Assembly: GCA_964242335.1 (NCBI GenBank)
Contig: CAXTAY010000001.1
Coordinates: 1 to 64,000, forward strand
DNA from: Lichenicoccus sp964242335
GTDB lineage: Bacteria > Pseudomonadota > Alphaproteobacteria > Acetobacterales > Acetobacteraceae
Length of the DNA: 64,000 nucleotides
Reading direction: 5' to 3'
Made by a program: the position numbers and the translations under genes. The notes beneath the pieces were generated by a model. The model searched no databases and was not told where the DNA came from. It saw nothing but the letters and a program-made list of their open reading frames with translations. This document shows, piece by piece, positions 54,383 through 62,194 of the stretch. Every line of letters starts with the position of its first letter. Within the stretch, counting starts at the first letter, position 1.

Positions 54383-54553
54383 TCACGGAACGGCCGCGCC
54401 AGTCCATGCGGTGCTCGTACATGCAGCCGATGACGATACCGGAACGAGTGCCTCAGCGCACGGCGTGCAGGATTATGTTATAGCACTGCACCGTCCCGAT
54501 CGCGGCGGCGGCGCGGCTTGCCACAAGGTTGGTTGTCTCGCACCATCCTGCCC

Positions 54554-55507
54554 ATGCTGTCGCTGTTCACTCACGCCGCCTGCCTCGAGCACGATACCGG
54601 TCCGGGGCATCCGGAACGCGCCGACCGGCTGCGCGCGGTCTGGCGTGCGCTGGAACACCCGGATTTCCAGGCGGTGCGGCGGGAGGAGCCGCCAGCCGCC
54701 GACCGCGCGCAGCTCGAGCTGGTTCATCCGGCCGCCTACGTGGACCGCATCCTGTCGATCCGGCCGCCGGCTCCGCATCTGCATCCGCTCGATCCCGATA
54801 CACTGATGAGCGCCGGCAGCGCCGAGGCTGCGCTGCGTGCCGCCGGGGCCGCCTGCGCCGCGGTCGATGCGGTGATGACGGGACGAGCCGACGCCGCCTT
54901 CGCCGCCGTTCGACCTCCCGGACACCATGCCGAGCCCGGGCGCGCCATGGGCTTCTGCCTGTTCGGCAACGCGGCACTGGCGGCGATGCATGCCAGGGCC
55001 CGATGGGGCCTGCGACGGGTCGCGGTAGCCGATTTCGACGTGCATCACGGCAACGGCACCCAGGCGATGCTGCAGGACGATCCGGAGCTGTTCTTCGCCA
55101 GCTCGCATCAGCAGCCCTGCTATCCCGGTACCGGCGACGCCGGCGAGCGCGGCATCGCGGGGAACGTGCTCAACCTGCCGCTGCCACCGGGCAGCGGACC
55201 GGCCGCCTTCCGCAGCGCCTGGCAGGAGGCCATCCTGCCGGCACTCGATCGCTTCGCACCGGAACTGCTGGTGGTGTCCGCAGGCTTCGATGCGCACCGC
55301 GACGACCCGCTGGCGCAGCTGCAGCTGGACGCGGACGATTTTGCGTGGGTGACGAGGGGGTTGATGCAGATCGCGGATCGCCGCTGCGGCGGCCGCATCG
55401 TCTCGATCCTGGAGGGCGGCTACGATCTCGCCGCACTCGCGGAGTCGACGGCAGCCCACGTCCGGGCGCTGATGCGCGCACCGCGCGCCGATTCAAGTCC
55501 GCGCTGA
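54554..55507 (+). CDS. Histone-deacetylase-family (acetoin utilisation-type) hydrolase
   Basis: A 317-residue zinc amidohydrolase. Motifs are VRPPGHHAEPGRAMGF (catalytic His pair), DFDVHHGNGTQ and SAGFDAHRDDPL (zinc ligands) and LEGGYDL. Bacterial members deacetylate small molecules such as acetylpolyamines. ATG 54554 (MLSLFTHA) is preferred over TTG 54518, because the family starts here. Confidence 0.92.
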   Translation: MLSLFTHAACLEHDTGPGHPERADRLRAVWRALEHPDFQAVRREEPPAADRAQLELVHPAAYVDRILSIRPPAPHLHPLDPDTLMSAGSAEAALRAAGAACAAVDAVMTGRADAAFAAVRPPGHHAEPGRAMGFCLFGNAALAAMHARARWGLRRVAVADFDVHHGNGTQAMLQDDPELFFASSHQQPCYPGTGDAGERGIAGNVLNLPLPPGSGPAAFRSAWQEAILPALDRFAPELLVVSAGFDAHRDDPLAQLQLDADDFAWVTRGLMQIADRRCGGRIVSILEGGYDLAALAESTAAHVRALMRAPRADSSPR

Positions 55508-55668
55508 CGTCGCGACCGGCTTCACCTGGACATGGTCACGCAGCTGGACACGCGGGTGGATCACGTCGCGCAGGGCGACGCGACGGGCCGCGGCGGATGG
55601 TCGGACGCACCACCAGCCGGAGCTGAAAACGCTGGTACCGCAGCGACTGCAGGGATACTGGCAGGACC

Positions 55669-56325
55669 ATGAATCACCTGGCAGTGCATCCTCCCGAGCT
55701 GGACTGGTCCGATCGTATCGACAACTACACGCTGGAAACCGGCTTCCCTCGCAACCTGTTCATCGGCGGAGACGGGCGGGTCGTCGGCACCTGGATCATG
55801 GGGAACGACTACCGCGTCAAGTCGACGTACCATGGCGGCTACCCGGCGACCTACCTGCGTCGCATCCGTGCCCTGTTCCCCGAGAAGAGGCGCGTGCTTC
55901 ACCTGTTCAGCGGCAGGGTCGACCTGAACGAGTTCCCCGGCGACACCGTCGACTGCAATCCATTGCTCAAGCCGACCTACCTGGACGATGCCCAGACGCT
56001 CCTGCACGTGCCGCTCGAGCAGTACGACCTCGTGCTGGCGGATCCTCCATACTCGATCGAGGATTGCGAGCATTACGGAACCAGCATGATCAAGCGGAAG
56101 CGGGTGATGAAGGCGCTGTACCGGCTATCGGCGGGTGCCCACGTGGTCTGGCTGGATCAGGTCCTGCCGATGTATCGCGGCAACATGTTCACGGTCGAGG
56201 CGACGATCGGAATGTGGAAGAGCACCAACCATCGGTTTCGAGGCATCACGATATTTCGTCGCCTCGGAGCACGGTCGCTCGTGCCGCTGGTGGAGCCGAG
56301 GGGAATCGAACCCCTGACCTCCTGA
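55669..56325 (+). CDS. Putative DNA methyltransferase with DPPY motif, C-terminus read through a tRNA gene
   Basis: A 218-residue protein with a G-box-like motif I (LHLFSGRV) and motif IV DPPY (ADPPYSIED), as in N6-adenine or N4-cytosine methylases. No target-recognition domain is obvious, so it may be partial. The last 11 codons (VEPRGIEPLTS) come from the antisense strand of tRNA-Ala; the conserved part ends near residue 205. The ribosome site (CAGGACC) is weak. Function and modified base are unknown. Confidence 0.65.
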   Translation: MNHLAVHPPELDWSDRIDNYTLETGFPRNLFIGGDGRVVGTWIMGNDYRVKSTYHGGYPATYLRRIRALFPEKRRVLHLFSGRVDLNEFPGDTVDCNPLLKPTYLDDAQTLLHVPLEQYDLVLADPPYSIEDCEHYGTSMIKRKRVMKALYRLSAGAHVVWLDQVLPMYRGNMFTVEATIGMWKSTNHRFRGITIFRRLGARSLVPLVEPRGIEPLTS

Positions 56326-56363
56326 ATGCCATTCAGGCGCTCTACCAACTGAGCTACGGCCCC
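56288..56363 (-). tRNA. tRNA-Ala (GGC)
   Basis: A 76-base tRNA with an encoded CCA. The acceptor arms GGGGCCG and CGGCTCC pair. The D arm AGCTCAGTTGGTAGAGC, anticodon stem CCTGA/TCAGG with loop ATGGCAT (anticodon GGC) and T arm GGTTCGATTCC are all canonical. It reads GCC codons. The neighbouring methyltransferase gene runs into its 3' half on the other strand. Confidence 0.96.
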
Positions 56364-56403
56364 GCGCCTCGTCAGCCTCCTCGGGAGGCTCATGAGAGGC
56401 GGC

Positions 56404-56432
56404 CGTATAATCCGGCGGTCGTGGGGTGGCAA
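56404..56432 (-). promoter_or_regulatory. Candidate sigma-70 promoter of tRNA-Ala
   Basis: On the minus strand, TTGCCA (56432-56427) and TATACG (56409-56404) are separated by 17 bases. They lie about 40 bases upstream of the tRNA 5' end. A 7-bp hairpin, AGCCTCC-TCG-GGAGGCT (56374-56390), lies in the predicted leader. Confidence 0.5.
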
Positions 56433-56467
56433 GTGCCGATCCACGCTTCCTCGCCGCGCTCGCGCGG

Positions 56468-57121
56468 TCAACGCGCGAGCGCGCCCTCGCGACGCAGCAT
56501 GTCGAGCAGGGCGAGCATGGGCAGGCCGAGTATCGCCGCGTGCTCGCCCTCCACCGCCTCGAACAGCTGGATCCCCGGACCTTCCAGACGATAGGCGCCG
56601 ACGCTCGACAGCACGCGTCCGCCCTCCAGGGCGAGATAGGCATCGAGCGTCGCCTCGGAGAAGGCGCGCATGACCAGGCGAGGCCGCGACACATGGCGGC
56701 CGATGATGCGGCCGTCCCGCGACAGGGCGAACGCCGTGTGCAGCACGTGCGGCCGACCGCGCAGTGCCAGCAGCTGCGTGCGCGCCTCCGCCAAGTCGCG
56801 GGGCTTGTCGAACCAGTTGCGTTCGCACACCAGCAGCTGGTCAGCGCCGATGACGATGGCGTCGGGATCACCGGTCCACCCCGCCTTGCGGTCGGCGAGC
56901 AGCTGCGCGGTCTGGTCCGGACCGTGGCCCTGGTCACGCGCCGCGCGCTTGATCGCTGCCTCGTCGACCCGGGGTGTTCGCACATCGACGGTGAGCCCCG
57001 CGTCGCGAAGCAGCGAGAGACGGGTTTGCGAGCCGCTCGCGAGGATCAGCGGCGGCCCGGCCGCCTGTAATCCAGCGAAGACAGCGGCCTTAGGCGTGGG
57101 CGGTGACTCGGGCGTACGCAT
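56468..57121 (-). CDS. Maf-type nucleoside triphosphate pyrophosphatase
   Basis: A 217-residue pyrophosphatase that clears non-canonical or methylated nucleotides. Signatures are LILASGSQTR near the N-terminus (the second Arg of the usual SxRR is Thr-Arg here), the DEAAIKRAARDQG region and VIGADQLL. ATG 57121 gives normal length; the longer open frame enters the intergenic region. It is divergent from hemE across the candidate origin. Confidence 0.9.
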   Translation of the reverse strand: MRTPESPPTPKAAVFAGLQAAGPPLILASGSQTRLSLLRDAGLTVDVRTPRVDEAAIKRAARDQGHGPDQTAQLLADRKAGWTGDPDAIVIGADQLLVCERNWFDKPRDLAEARTQLLALRGRPHVLHTAFALSRDGRIIGRHVSRPRLVMRAFSEATLDAYLALEGGRVLSSVGAYRLEGPGIQLFEAVEGEHAAILGLPMLALLDMLRREGALAR

Positions 57122-57430
57122 GGCTGTGAGGATAATGGGGTACACGGGGACGGTCAGCACCGCACGGCGATGCGGTACCGAGTCGCGGGGATGAAGCGGT
57201 CGCACGACGATACGGGGGGTTGTACACAGCCTGCTGTCGACGGAACCTGGATGAATGCGAAAACGGCTGATCCGCTCAGGAGTCGGAAGTTGTACACGCT
57301 GTGGGGAAAGCGGGGTACGTTTTGCGAAACCCGGGTACCCCGTCATCCACAGGCATCAACACCTACACCTCCATTTCTTTCTTCTTCTTTCATGTTTAGA
57401 GGTGGGCTCGTCGAGGACGAAGGTGAGGGC
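57122..57430. other. Candidate chromosomal replication origin (maf-hemE gap)
   Basis: A 309-base gap containing DnaA-box-like sites: TTGTACACA (57220-57228), TTGTACACG (57290-57298) and TCATCCACA (57343-57351). It also contains GAGTC sites (57180-57184 and 57280-57284) and a pyrimidine-rich, AT-rich tract with several CTT repeats (about 57370-57398) next to hemE. In Caulobacter and Rickettsia the mapped origin lies beside hemE. The parABS locus is only 3-5 kb away. The element could equally be a strong hemE control region. Confidence 0.5.
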
Positions 57431-58486
57431 ATGAACACGAAGCGATTGCTGCGTGTGCTAGGCGGCGAAGCGGTGTGGCCGCCGCCGGTATGGCTGATGC
57501 GACAGGCGGGCCGCTACCTGCCGGAGTTCCGGGCGCTGCGTGCGCAAGCCGACTTCATCACCCGCTGCATGACTCCCGACATCGCCACCGAGATCACGCT
57601 GCAGCCGATCCGTCGGTTCGGCATGGATGGTGCGATCCTGTTCAGCGACATCCTCATCCTGCCCTGGGCGATGGGACAGAAGCTCGAGTTCGTCGATGGC
57701 ACCGGCCCGGTACTGGAACCGGTGCGTTCTGCCGCCGATCTTGCCCGGCTGGATCCCGCTCGCGTGGCCGAGCGTACCGCGCCGGTCATGGAGACGCTCC
57801 GCCGCCTGCGCAGCGACCTCGACGCGCCGGGCAGGCTCGGAGTCGCGTCGGGCGGCCAGACGACGCTGCTCGGCTTCGCCGGCTCGCCGTTCACGGTCGC
57901 ATGCTACATGGTGGAGGGTGGCGGTTCGCGGGATTTCGCCATCACGCGCGGCATGGCGTTCTCCGAGCCGGCCCTGTTCGATCGACTGATCGAGCTGCTG
58001 ACACGAAGCACCGCCGCGATGCTCTGCGAGCAGATCGAGGCCGGTGCCGAGGCCGTGATGCTGTTCGACAGCTGGGCCGGTCTGCTTCCGCCTTCGCAGT
58101 TCCGGCGCTACGTGATCGCGCCGACCCGGGCCATCGTGCTGGCGATCCGTGCCCGGCATCCGGATGTTCCGATCATCGGCTTTCCGCGACTCGGCGGCGT
58201 GCTGATCGGACGCTACGCCTCCGAGACTGGGGTGCAGGCGATCGGGCTGGATACCGGTGCAGATCTCGAGATGGCCGCGGGCCTGCTGCCCGAGGGGATC
58301 GCCATGCAGGGCAACCTCGACCCGCTCTGCCTGATAGCGGGCGGTGCGGCACTGGCGCGTGAAGCGGACGCGATCCGCACGGCGATGCGCGGGCGGCCGC
58401 ACATCTTCAACCTCGGTCACGGCGTGATGCCGCAGACCCCGCCGGAGCACGTCGGCGAGCTGGTCGATCGGGTGAGGCTTGCCTGA
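57431..58486 (+). CDS. hemE: Uroporphyrinogen decarboxylase
   Basis: Converts uroporphyrinogen III to coproporphyrinogen III in haem synthesis. A 351-residue protein with the N-terminal signature WLMRQAGRYLPEFRALR and GFAGSPFT, followed by the active-site region around LFDSWAG. ATG 57431 lies after AGGTGAGG and keeps the expected length. Its stop overlaps the following HAD gene. The upstream gap has several DnaA-box-like sites. Confidence 0.96.
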   Translation: MNTKRLLRVLGGEAVWPPPVWLMRQAGRYLPEFRALRAQADFITRCMTPDIATEITLQPIRRFGMDGAILFSDILILPWAMGQKLEFVDGTGPVLEPVRSAADLARLDPARVAERTAPVMETLRRLRSDLDAPGRLGVASGGQTTLLGFAGSPFTVACYMVEGGGSRDFAITRGMAFSEPALFDRLIELLTRSTAAMLCEQIEAGAEAVMLFDSWAGLLPPSQFRRYVIAPTRAIVLAIRARHPDVPIIGFPRLGGVLIGRYASETGVQAIGLDTGADLEMAAGLLPEGIAMQGNLDPLCLIAGGAALAREADAIRTAMRGRPHIFNLGHGVMPQTPPEHVGELVDRVRLA

Positions 58487-59186
58487 GCCTCTGACCCGAG
58501 CGCCGTTGCGTCTGCTGATCCTCGACTGCGACGGCGTGCTGATCGACAGCGAGCCGCCGTCGAACCGCCTGATCACGGAGGAGTGCCGTGCGAGGGGGTT
58601 GGCCATTACCGATGCCCAGGCAATGTCTCGCTTCGCCGGCAAGGCGCTGCAGCAGATCGCGGCCGAACTCGAGCAGCAGGACCGGATAGACCTGCCGGTG
58701 GACTGGCCGAGACGGATGCATGCCCGGCTGATCGCGATGCTGGAGCAGGAGGCGGTCCCGATCGATGGTGCGCGGAAGATGCTGGATGCGATGCGCGGGC
58801 TCGGCCTGCCGGTGCGGGTCGCCTCCAACTCCTCGCACGAGGAGATGGAAGTGAAGTTTCGCAGGACCCGTTTGGATCGATTGCTGCAGGATCGGCTGCA
58901 CAGCGCGTGCGATGTGGCGCGTCCGAAACCGTGGCCGGACCTGTTCCTCTCCGCCGCGGCGGCCGAGGGTGTGCGTCCCGAGGAGTGCCTGGTGGTCGAG
59001 GATTCCGATACCGGGCTGCAGGCGGCACAGGCGGCCGGCATGGCCTGCGTGGTCCTGCGGGGGCGGGGTGCACATCCAGTGATGGCCGTTGCGGGCGCGG
59101 ACGTGGCGGCGGTGGCGCGGGTCCATCACCTCGATGAATTGTGCCCGCTGGTCGTCGCCGCGATGCGGATCGGGGCCGCGGCATGA
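58479..59186 (+). CDS. HAD-IA family phosphatase or phosphomutase
   Basis: A 235-residue HAD enzyme with DCDGVLIDSE (catalytic Asp pair), ASNSS (motif II), the lysine in KPWPD and the acid motif in VEDSDTGLQAA. It resembles beta-phosphoglucomutase and phosphoglycolate phosphatase relatives. TTG 58479 overlaps hemE by eight bases. The stop overlaps the hemJ ATG, so the three genes are coupled. The substrate is unknown; a link to haem synthesis is not implied by the fold. Confidence 0.88.
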   Translation: MPEPLTRAPLRLLILDCDGVLIDSEPPSNRLITEECRARGLAITDAQAMSRFAGKALQQIAAELEQQDRIDLPVDWPRRMHARLIAMLEQEAVPIDGARKMLDAMRGLGLPVRVASNSSHEEMEVKFRRTRLDRLLQDRLHSACDVARPKPWPDLFLSAAAAEGVRPEECLVVEDSDTGLQAAQAAGMACVVLRGRGAHPVMAVAGADVAAVARVHHLDELCPLVVAAMRIGAAA

Positions 59187-59632
59187 TCGACGCACTGGGT
59201 CCCTACCTGCTGTGGGAGAAGGCGCTGCACGTGATCTCCGTCATCGCCTGGATGGCGGGCCTGTTCTACCTGCCGCGCCTCTACGTCTATCACTGCATGG
59301 CGGCGGCAGGCTCGGCGCAGAGCGAGCTGTTCAAGCTGATGGAGCGCCGACTGCTCAAGCAGATCATGAACCCGGCGATGATCTCCACCTTCTTCTTCGG
59401 CCTGATGCTGGTGCTCACCCCGGGCGCGGTCGACTGGCACGCGGGGTGGTGGTGGGTGAAGCTGGGTGGCGTGGTGCTGATGGCCGGTTTTCACGGCGCC
59501 TGCGCTGGCTGGCGCCGCGCCTTTGCCGAGGACCGTAACACCAGGCCGCAGCGCTTCTACAGGGCGGCGAACGAGATCCCCACGGCGCTGATGCTGGTGA
59601 TCGTCGTCATGGCGATCGTGCAGCCCTTTTAA
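59183..59632 (+). CDS. hemJ: Protoporphyrinogen IX oxidase, HemJ type
   Basis: A 149-residue membrane protein with four helices. The conserved histidine/arginine helix KALHVISVIAWMAGLFYLPR and the late RAANEIP match HemJ, which oxidises protoporphyrinogen IX. Alphaproteobacteria often place it near hemE. It overlaps the HAD gene (ATGA) and ends 43 bases before tRNA-Lys on the other strand. Confidence 0.93.
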   Translation: MIDALGPYLLWEKALHVISVIAWMAGLFYLPRLYVYHCMAAAGSAQSELFKLMERRLLKQIMNPAMISTFFFGLMLVLTPGAVDWHAGWWWVKLGGVVLMAGFHGACAGWRRAFAEDRNTRPQRFYRAANEIPTALMLVIVVMAIVQPF

Positions 59633-59675
59633 TCGTCGGAGAAATGCCGTCCGCACCTTGCAATGCGTAAGGACG

Positions 59676-59751
<76 letters not shown>

Positions 59752-59846
59752 ACGATGTCTCGCGGGTGCCGGCCTATAGCAGCGGGCCGGACGCAGCGGA
59801 AGTAGGGCAGGCCTGTCCTGAGCGCAAGGGCGCATTGTGCCTCGTC

Positions 59847-60746
59847 TCAGCTGTTGAGGAGGGCCAGCACGCCGTCGAGCTGATCGAGATTGTCGTAGTG
59901 GATGCGCAGGCTGCCGCCCTTGCCGTCGAACAGCACCTGGATGCGCAAACCCAGCCGGTCGCGCAGGGTGCGCTCCAGCGCCGCGATCTCGGGATCCTTG
60001 CGAGTGGCCTCATCCGGCCTCGACCGTCCGGAGGCCGATGCGAGGCCGATGCTGCCGGCGTGCTGCTGCGCCAGAGCTTCGGTCTGACGCACCGTCAGGC
60101 GCTGCGCGATCACGGCCAGGGCGGCTTTGCCGGGATCGGGATGGCTGAGCAAGGCCCTGGCATGGCCGGCGCTGAGCGCACCGTTCTGCACCTCCTTGCG
60201 CACCGTCGGCGGAAGCTGCAGCAGGCGGACCGTGTTGGCGACGTGACTGCGCGATTTCCCGATCGCGCCGGCGAGCTCATCGTGCGAGAGGCCGAAATCG
60301 GCGATCAGCCGTTGCAGACCCTCCGCCTCCTCGATCGGATCGAGGTCCTCGCGTTGCAGGTTCTCGACCAGTGCCGCCGCCATCGCGTCGCCGTCGTCGA
60401 GATGACGCACATGCACCGGTACGTCGTGCAGGCCGGCCTGTTGCGCTGCGCGCCAGCGGCGTTCTCCGGCGATGATCTGGTAGATCCCGCCGCGTTGCGG
60501 ATGCGGGCGTGCCAGGATCGGCTGCAGGATTCCGCGGGTTCGGATCGAGGCGGCCAGTTCGGCCAGCGCCTCCGGCTGTATCGAACGCCGCGGCTGGAAC
60601 GGGCCGACCTCGAGCGCCTCGATCGGCAGGCTGTGGATCGTCGCTCCGGCCTCGCGGCTGGACCTGCCCAGCGAGGGCGGTGCTTCGCCCAGCAGCGCCG
60701 CCAGGCCACGTCCCAGCTTCGAGGGGGGTGGCTCTCTCTTCGTCAT
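59847..60746 (-). CDS. parB: Chromosome partitioning protein ParB
   Basis: A 299-residue CTP-dependent DNA clamp that loads at parS. It has the GERR motif in IIAGERRWRA, the ENLQREDLDPIEEA segment and the helix-turn-helix region GLSHDELAGAIGKSRSHVANTVRLL. It overlaps parA by four bases (ATGA). It partners with the candidate parS at 62179. Confidence 0.96.
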   Translation of the reverse strand: MTKREPPPSKLGRGLAALLGEAPPSLGRSSREAGATIHSLPIEALEVGPFQPRRSIQPEALAELAASIRTRGILQPILARPHPQRGGIYQIIAGERRWRAAQQAGLHDVPVHVRHLDDGDAMAAALVENLQREDLDPIEEAEGLQRLIADFGLSHDELAGAIGKSRSHVANTVRLLQLPPTVRKEVQNGALSAGHARALLSHPDPGKAALAVIAQRLTVRQTEALAQQHAGSIGLASASGRSRPDEATRKDPEIAALERTLRDRLGLRIQVLFDGKGGSLRIHYDNLDQLDGVLALLNS

Positions 60747-61579
60747 GCACTCGTCTTCCCGTCGCCGCCGCGTCGCATGCGATCGACGAGTTCCTCTGCC
60801 AGTTTCACGTAGGCGATCGATCCGCTGGAACGGGGATCATAGATCAGTGCCGGCTTGCCATGGCTCTGCGCTTCGGAGATCCGGATGTTGCGCGGGATCA
60901 TCGTCTCGAACACCTGCTCGCCGAAGAAGCCGCGTGCATCCTCCGCCACCAGTTCCGACAAGTTGTTGCGCCTGTCGAACATCGTCAGCACCAGGCCCTG
61001 CAGCTGCAGGCTCGGATTGAAGGCGCGCCGGACACGGTCGATGGTGCGCACCAGGTGGCTTACTCCCTCCAGCGCGAAGAACTCGCACTGCAACGGGACC
61101 AGCACTGCATCTGCCGCGACCAGCGCATTCAGCGTCAGCAGACCGAGGCTGGGCGGACAATCGAGCAGCACCATGTCGTAGGGCAGTGCCGTGTCTTCGT
61201 CAGCGGCCAGAGCCTGCTGCAAAAGGAACTCGCGCCGATCATAGGTGACGAGCTCGATCTCCGCGCCGGCCAGGTCGGTGTCTGCGGGCAGCAGCGACAA
61301 TCCCGGGATCATGGTGGCCCGGACCAGCTGATCGAGAGGCTGGTTCTCCGCCAGCAACGCGTAGCTGCCGGCTCGCCGTGCGCCGTATTCGATGCCGAGG
61401 CCCGTCGATGCGTTGCCCTGCGGATCGAGGTCGATCAGCAACACTCGCTGGCCGCCGCTCGCGAGCGACGTCGCGAGGTTGATTGCCGTCGTCGTCTTGC
61501 CCACGCCGCCTTTCTGGTTGGCGATGGCGATGATCTTCGGAATGATGTCCTCTTGATCAGGCGCTCGGCGAGCCCTCAT
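60743..61579 (-). CDS. parA: Chromosome partitioning ATPase ParA
   Basis: A 278-residue deviant-Walker ATPase. The Walker motif is NQKGGVGKTTTAINLA; DLDPQGNASTGLG and DMVLLDCPPSLGLLT also match chromosomal ParA/Soj. It moves ParB-bound origin regions. ATG 61579 overlaps the rsmG stop by 23 bases; a short basic leader precedes the core. Confidence 0.96.
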   Translation of the reverse strand: MRARRAPDQEDIIPKIIAIANQKGGVGKTTTAINLATSLASGGQRVLLIDLDPQGNASTGLGIEYGARRAGSYALLAENQPLDQLVRATMIPGLSLLPADTDLAGAEIELVTYDRREFLLQQALAADEDTALPYDMVLLDCPPSLGLLTLNALVAADAVLVPLQCEFFALEGVSHLVRTIDRVRRAFNPSLQLQGLVLTMFDRRNNLSELVAEDARGFFGEQVFETMIPRNIRISEAQSHGKPALIYDPRSSGSIAYVKLAEELVDRMRRGGDGKTSA

Positions 61580-62186
61580 GCACTCCGATCCGCCGGATGT
61601 GGCTCAGAGCGAGGATCACCCCTTCCGGATCAGTCCGGCTTGGCGTTCGCTCGATCGTCATGTGCCACCTTGTCCCGGCTTCGGTCAATTCATCCTCGAC
61701 CGACTTGCCCTTCAGGAACAGGCAGCATCCCGACGGCAGCAGCAGCGGTGCCGCCCAGTGCAGCAGCGTCGGCAATGGTGCCAGCGCTCTCGCCGTGACG
61801 ATCGACGCCGCGGGAGGTGTCGCGTCCTCGATGCGCGCGTTCAGGATGGTCACGTGCGCGCCGGTCTCTCGCGCGGCTTCCCGCAGGAAGGCCGCCTTGC
61901 GGGTGTCCGCCTCGATCAAGGTTACCGGGTTGCCGGTGCGGATGGCCAGGATCAGACCCGGAAAACCGGCGCCGGAACCGAGATCGATGATGGTGGCAGC
62001 TGCCGGAACGTGGGCCGCGAGCTGCAGGCTATCGCAGATATGACGCGGCCAGAGCTTCGTCAGGTCGCCCGAGGAGACGAGGTTGATGCGTCGGTTCCAG
62101 CGTGCCAACAGGCTGGCGAACCGCTCCAGGCGCAGCACGATCTCGGTGGGAAGCGCATCGAGCGCTTCGCCCGCGGCCTGTTTCAC
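61557..62186 (-). CDS. rsmG: 16S rRNA (guanine-527-N7)-methyltransferase
   Basis: A 209-residue SAM methyltransferase with the RsmG motif IDLGSGAGFPGLILAI and the helix NLVSSGDLTKLWPRH. It methylates G527 of 16S rRNA. The start is GTG 62186, overlapping the mnmG stop (GTGA); this junction also contains parS. The classic gene order mnmG-rsmG-parA-parB is kept. Confidence 0.96.
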   Translation of the reverse strand: MKQAAGEALDALPTEIVLRLERFASLLARWNRRINLVSSGDLTKLWPRHICDSLQLAAHVPAAATIIDLGSGAGFPGLILAIRTGNPVTLIEADTRKAAFLREAARETGAHVTILNARIEDATPPAASIVTARALAPLPTLLHWAAPLLLPSGCCLFLKGKSVEDELTEAGTRWHMTIERTPSRTDPEGVILALSHIRRIGVHEGSPSA

Positions 62187-62194
62187 GTGAAACT
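62179..62194. other. parS centromere site
   Basis: TGTTTCACGTGAAACT matches 15 of 16 bases of the parS consensus TGTTTCACGTGAAACA. It overlaps the stop of mnmG and the start of rsmG. A DnaA-box-like CTATCCACA (62193-62201) follows immediately. Binding by the ParB encoded at 59847 is expected from established knowledge. Confidence 0.9.

Noticed and set aside
50771..54433. 1220-codon plus-strand frame opposite the hybrid kinase
   Set aside because: No domain, repetitive Arg/Gly/Ala/Asp composition; the minus strand has continuous PAS, kinase and receiver domains.
55520..55560. GC-rich hairpin after the histone-deacetylase-like gene as a terminator
   Set aside because: Stem of only about 6 bp and no T-run.
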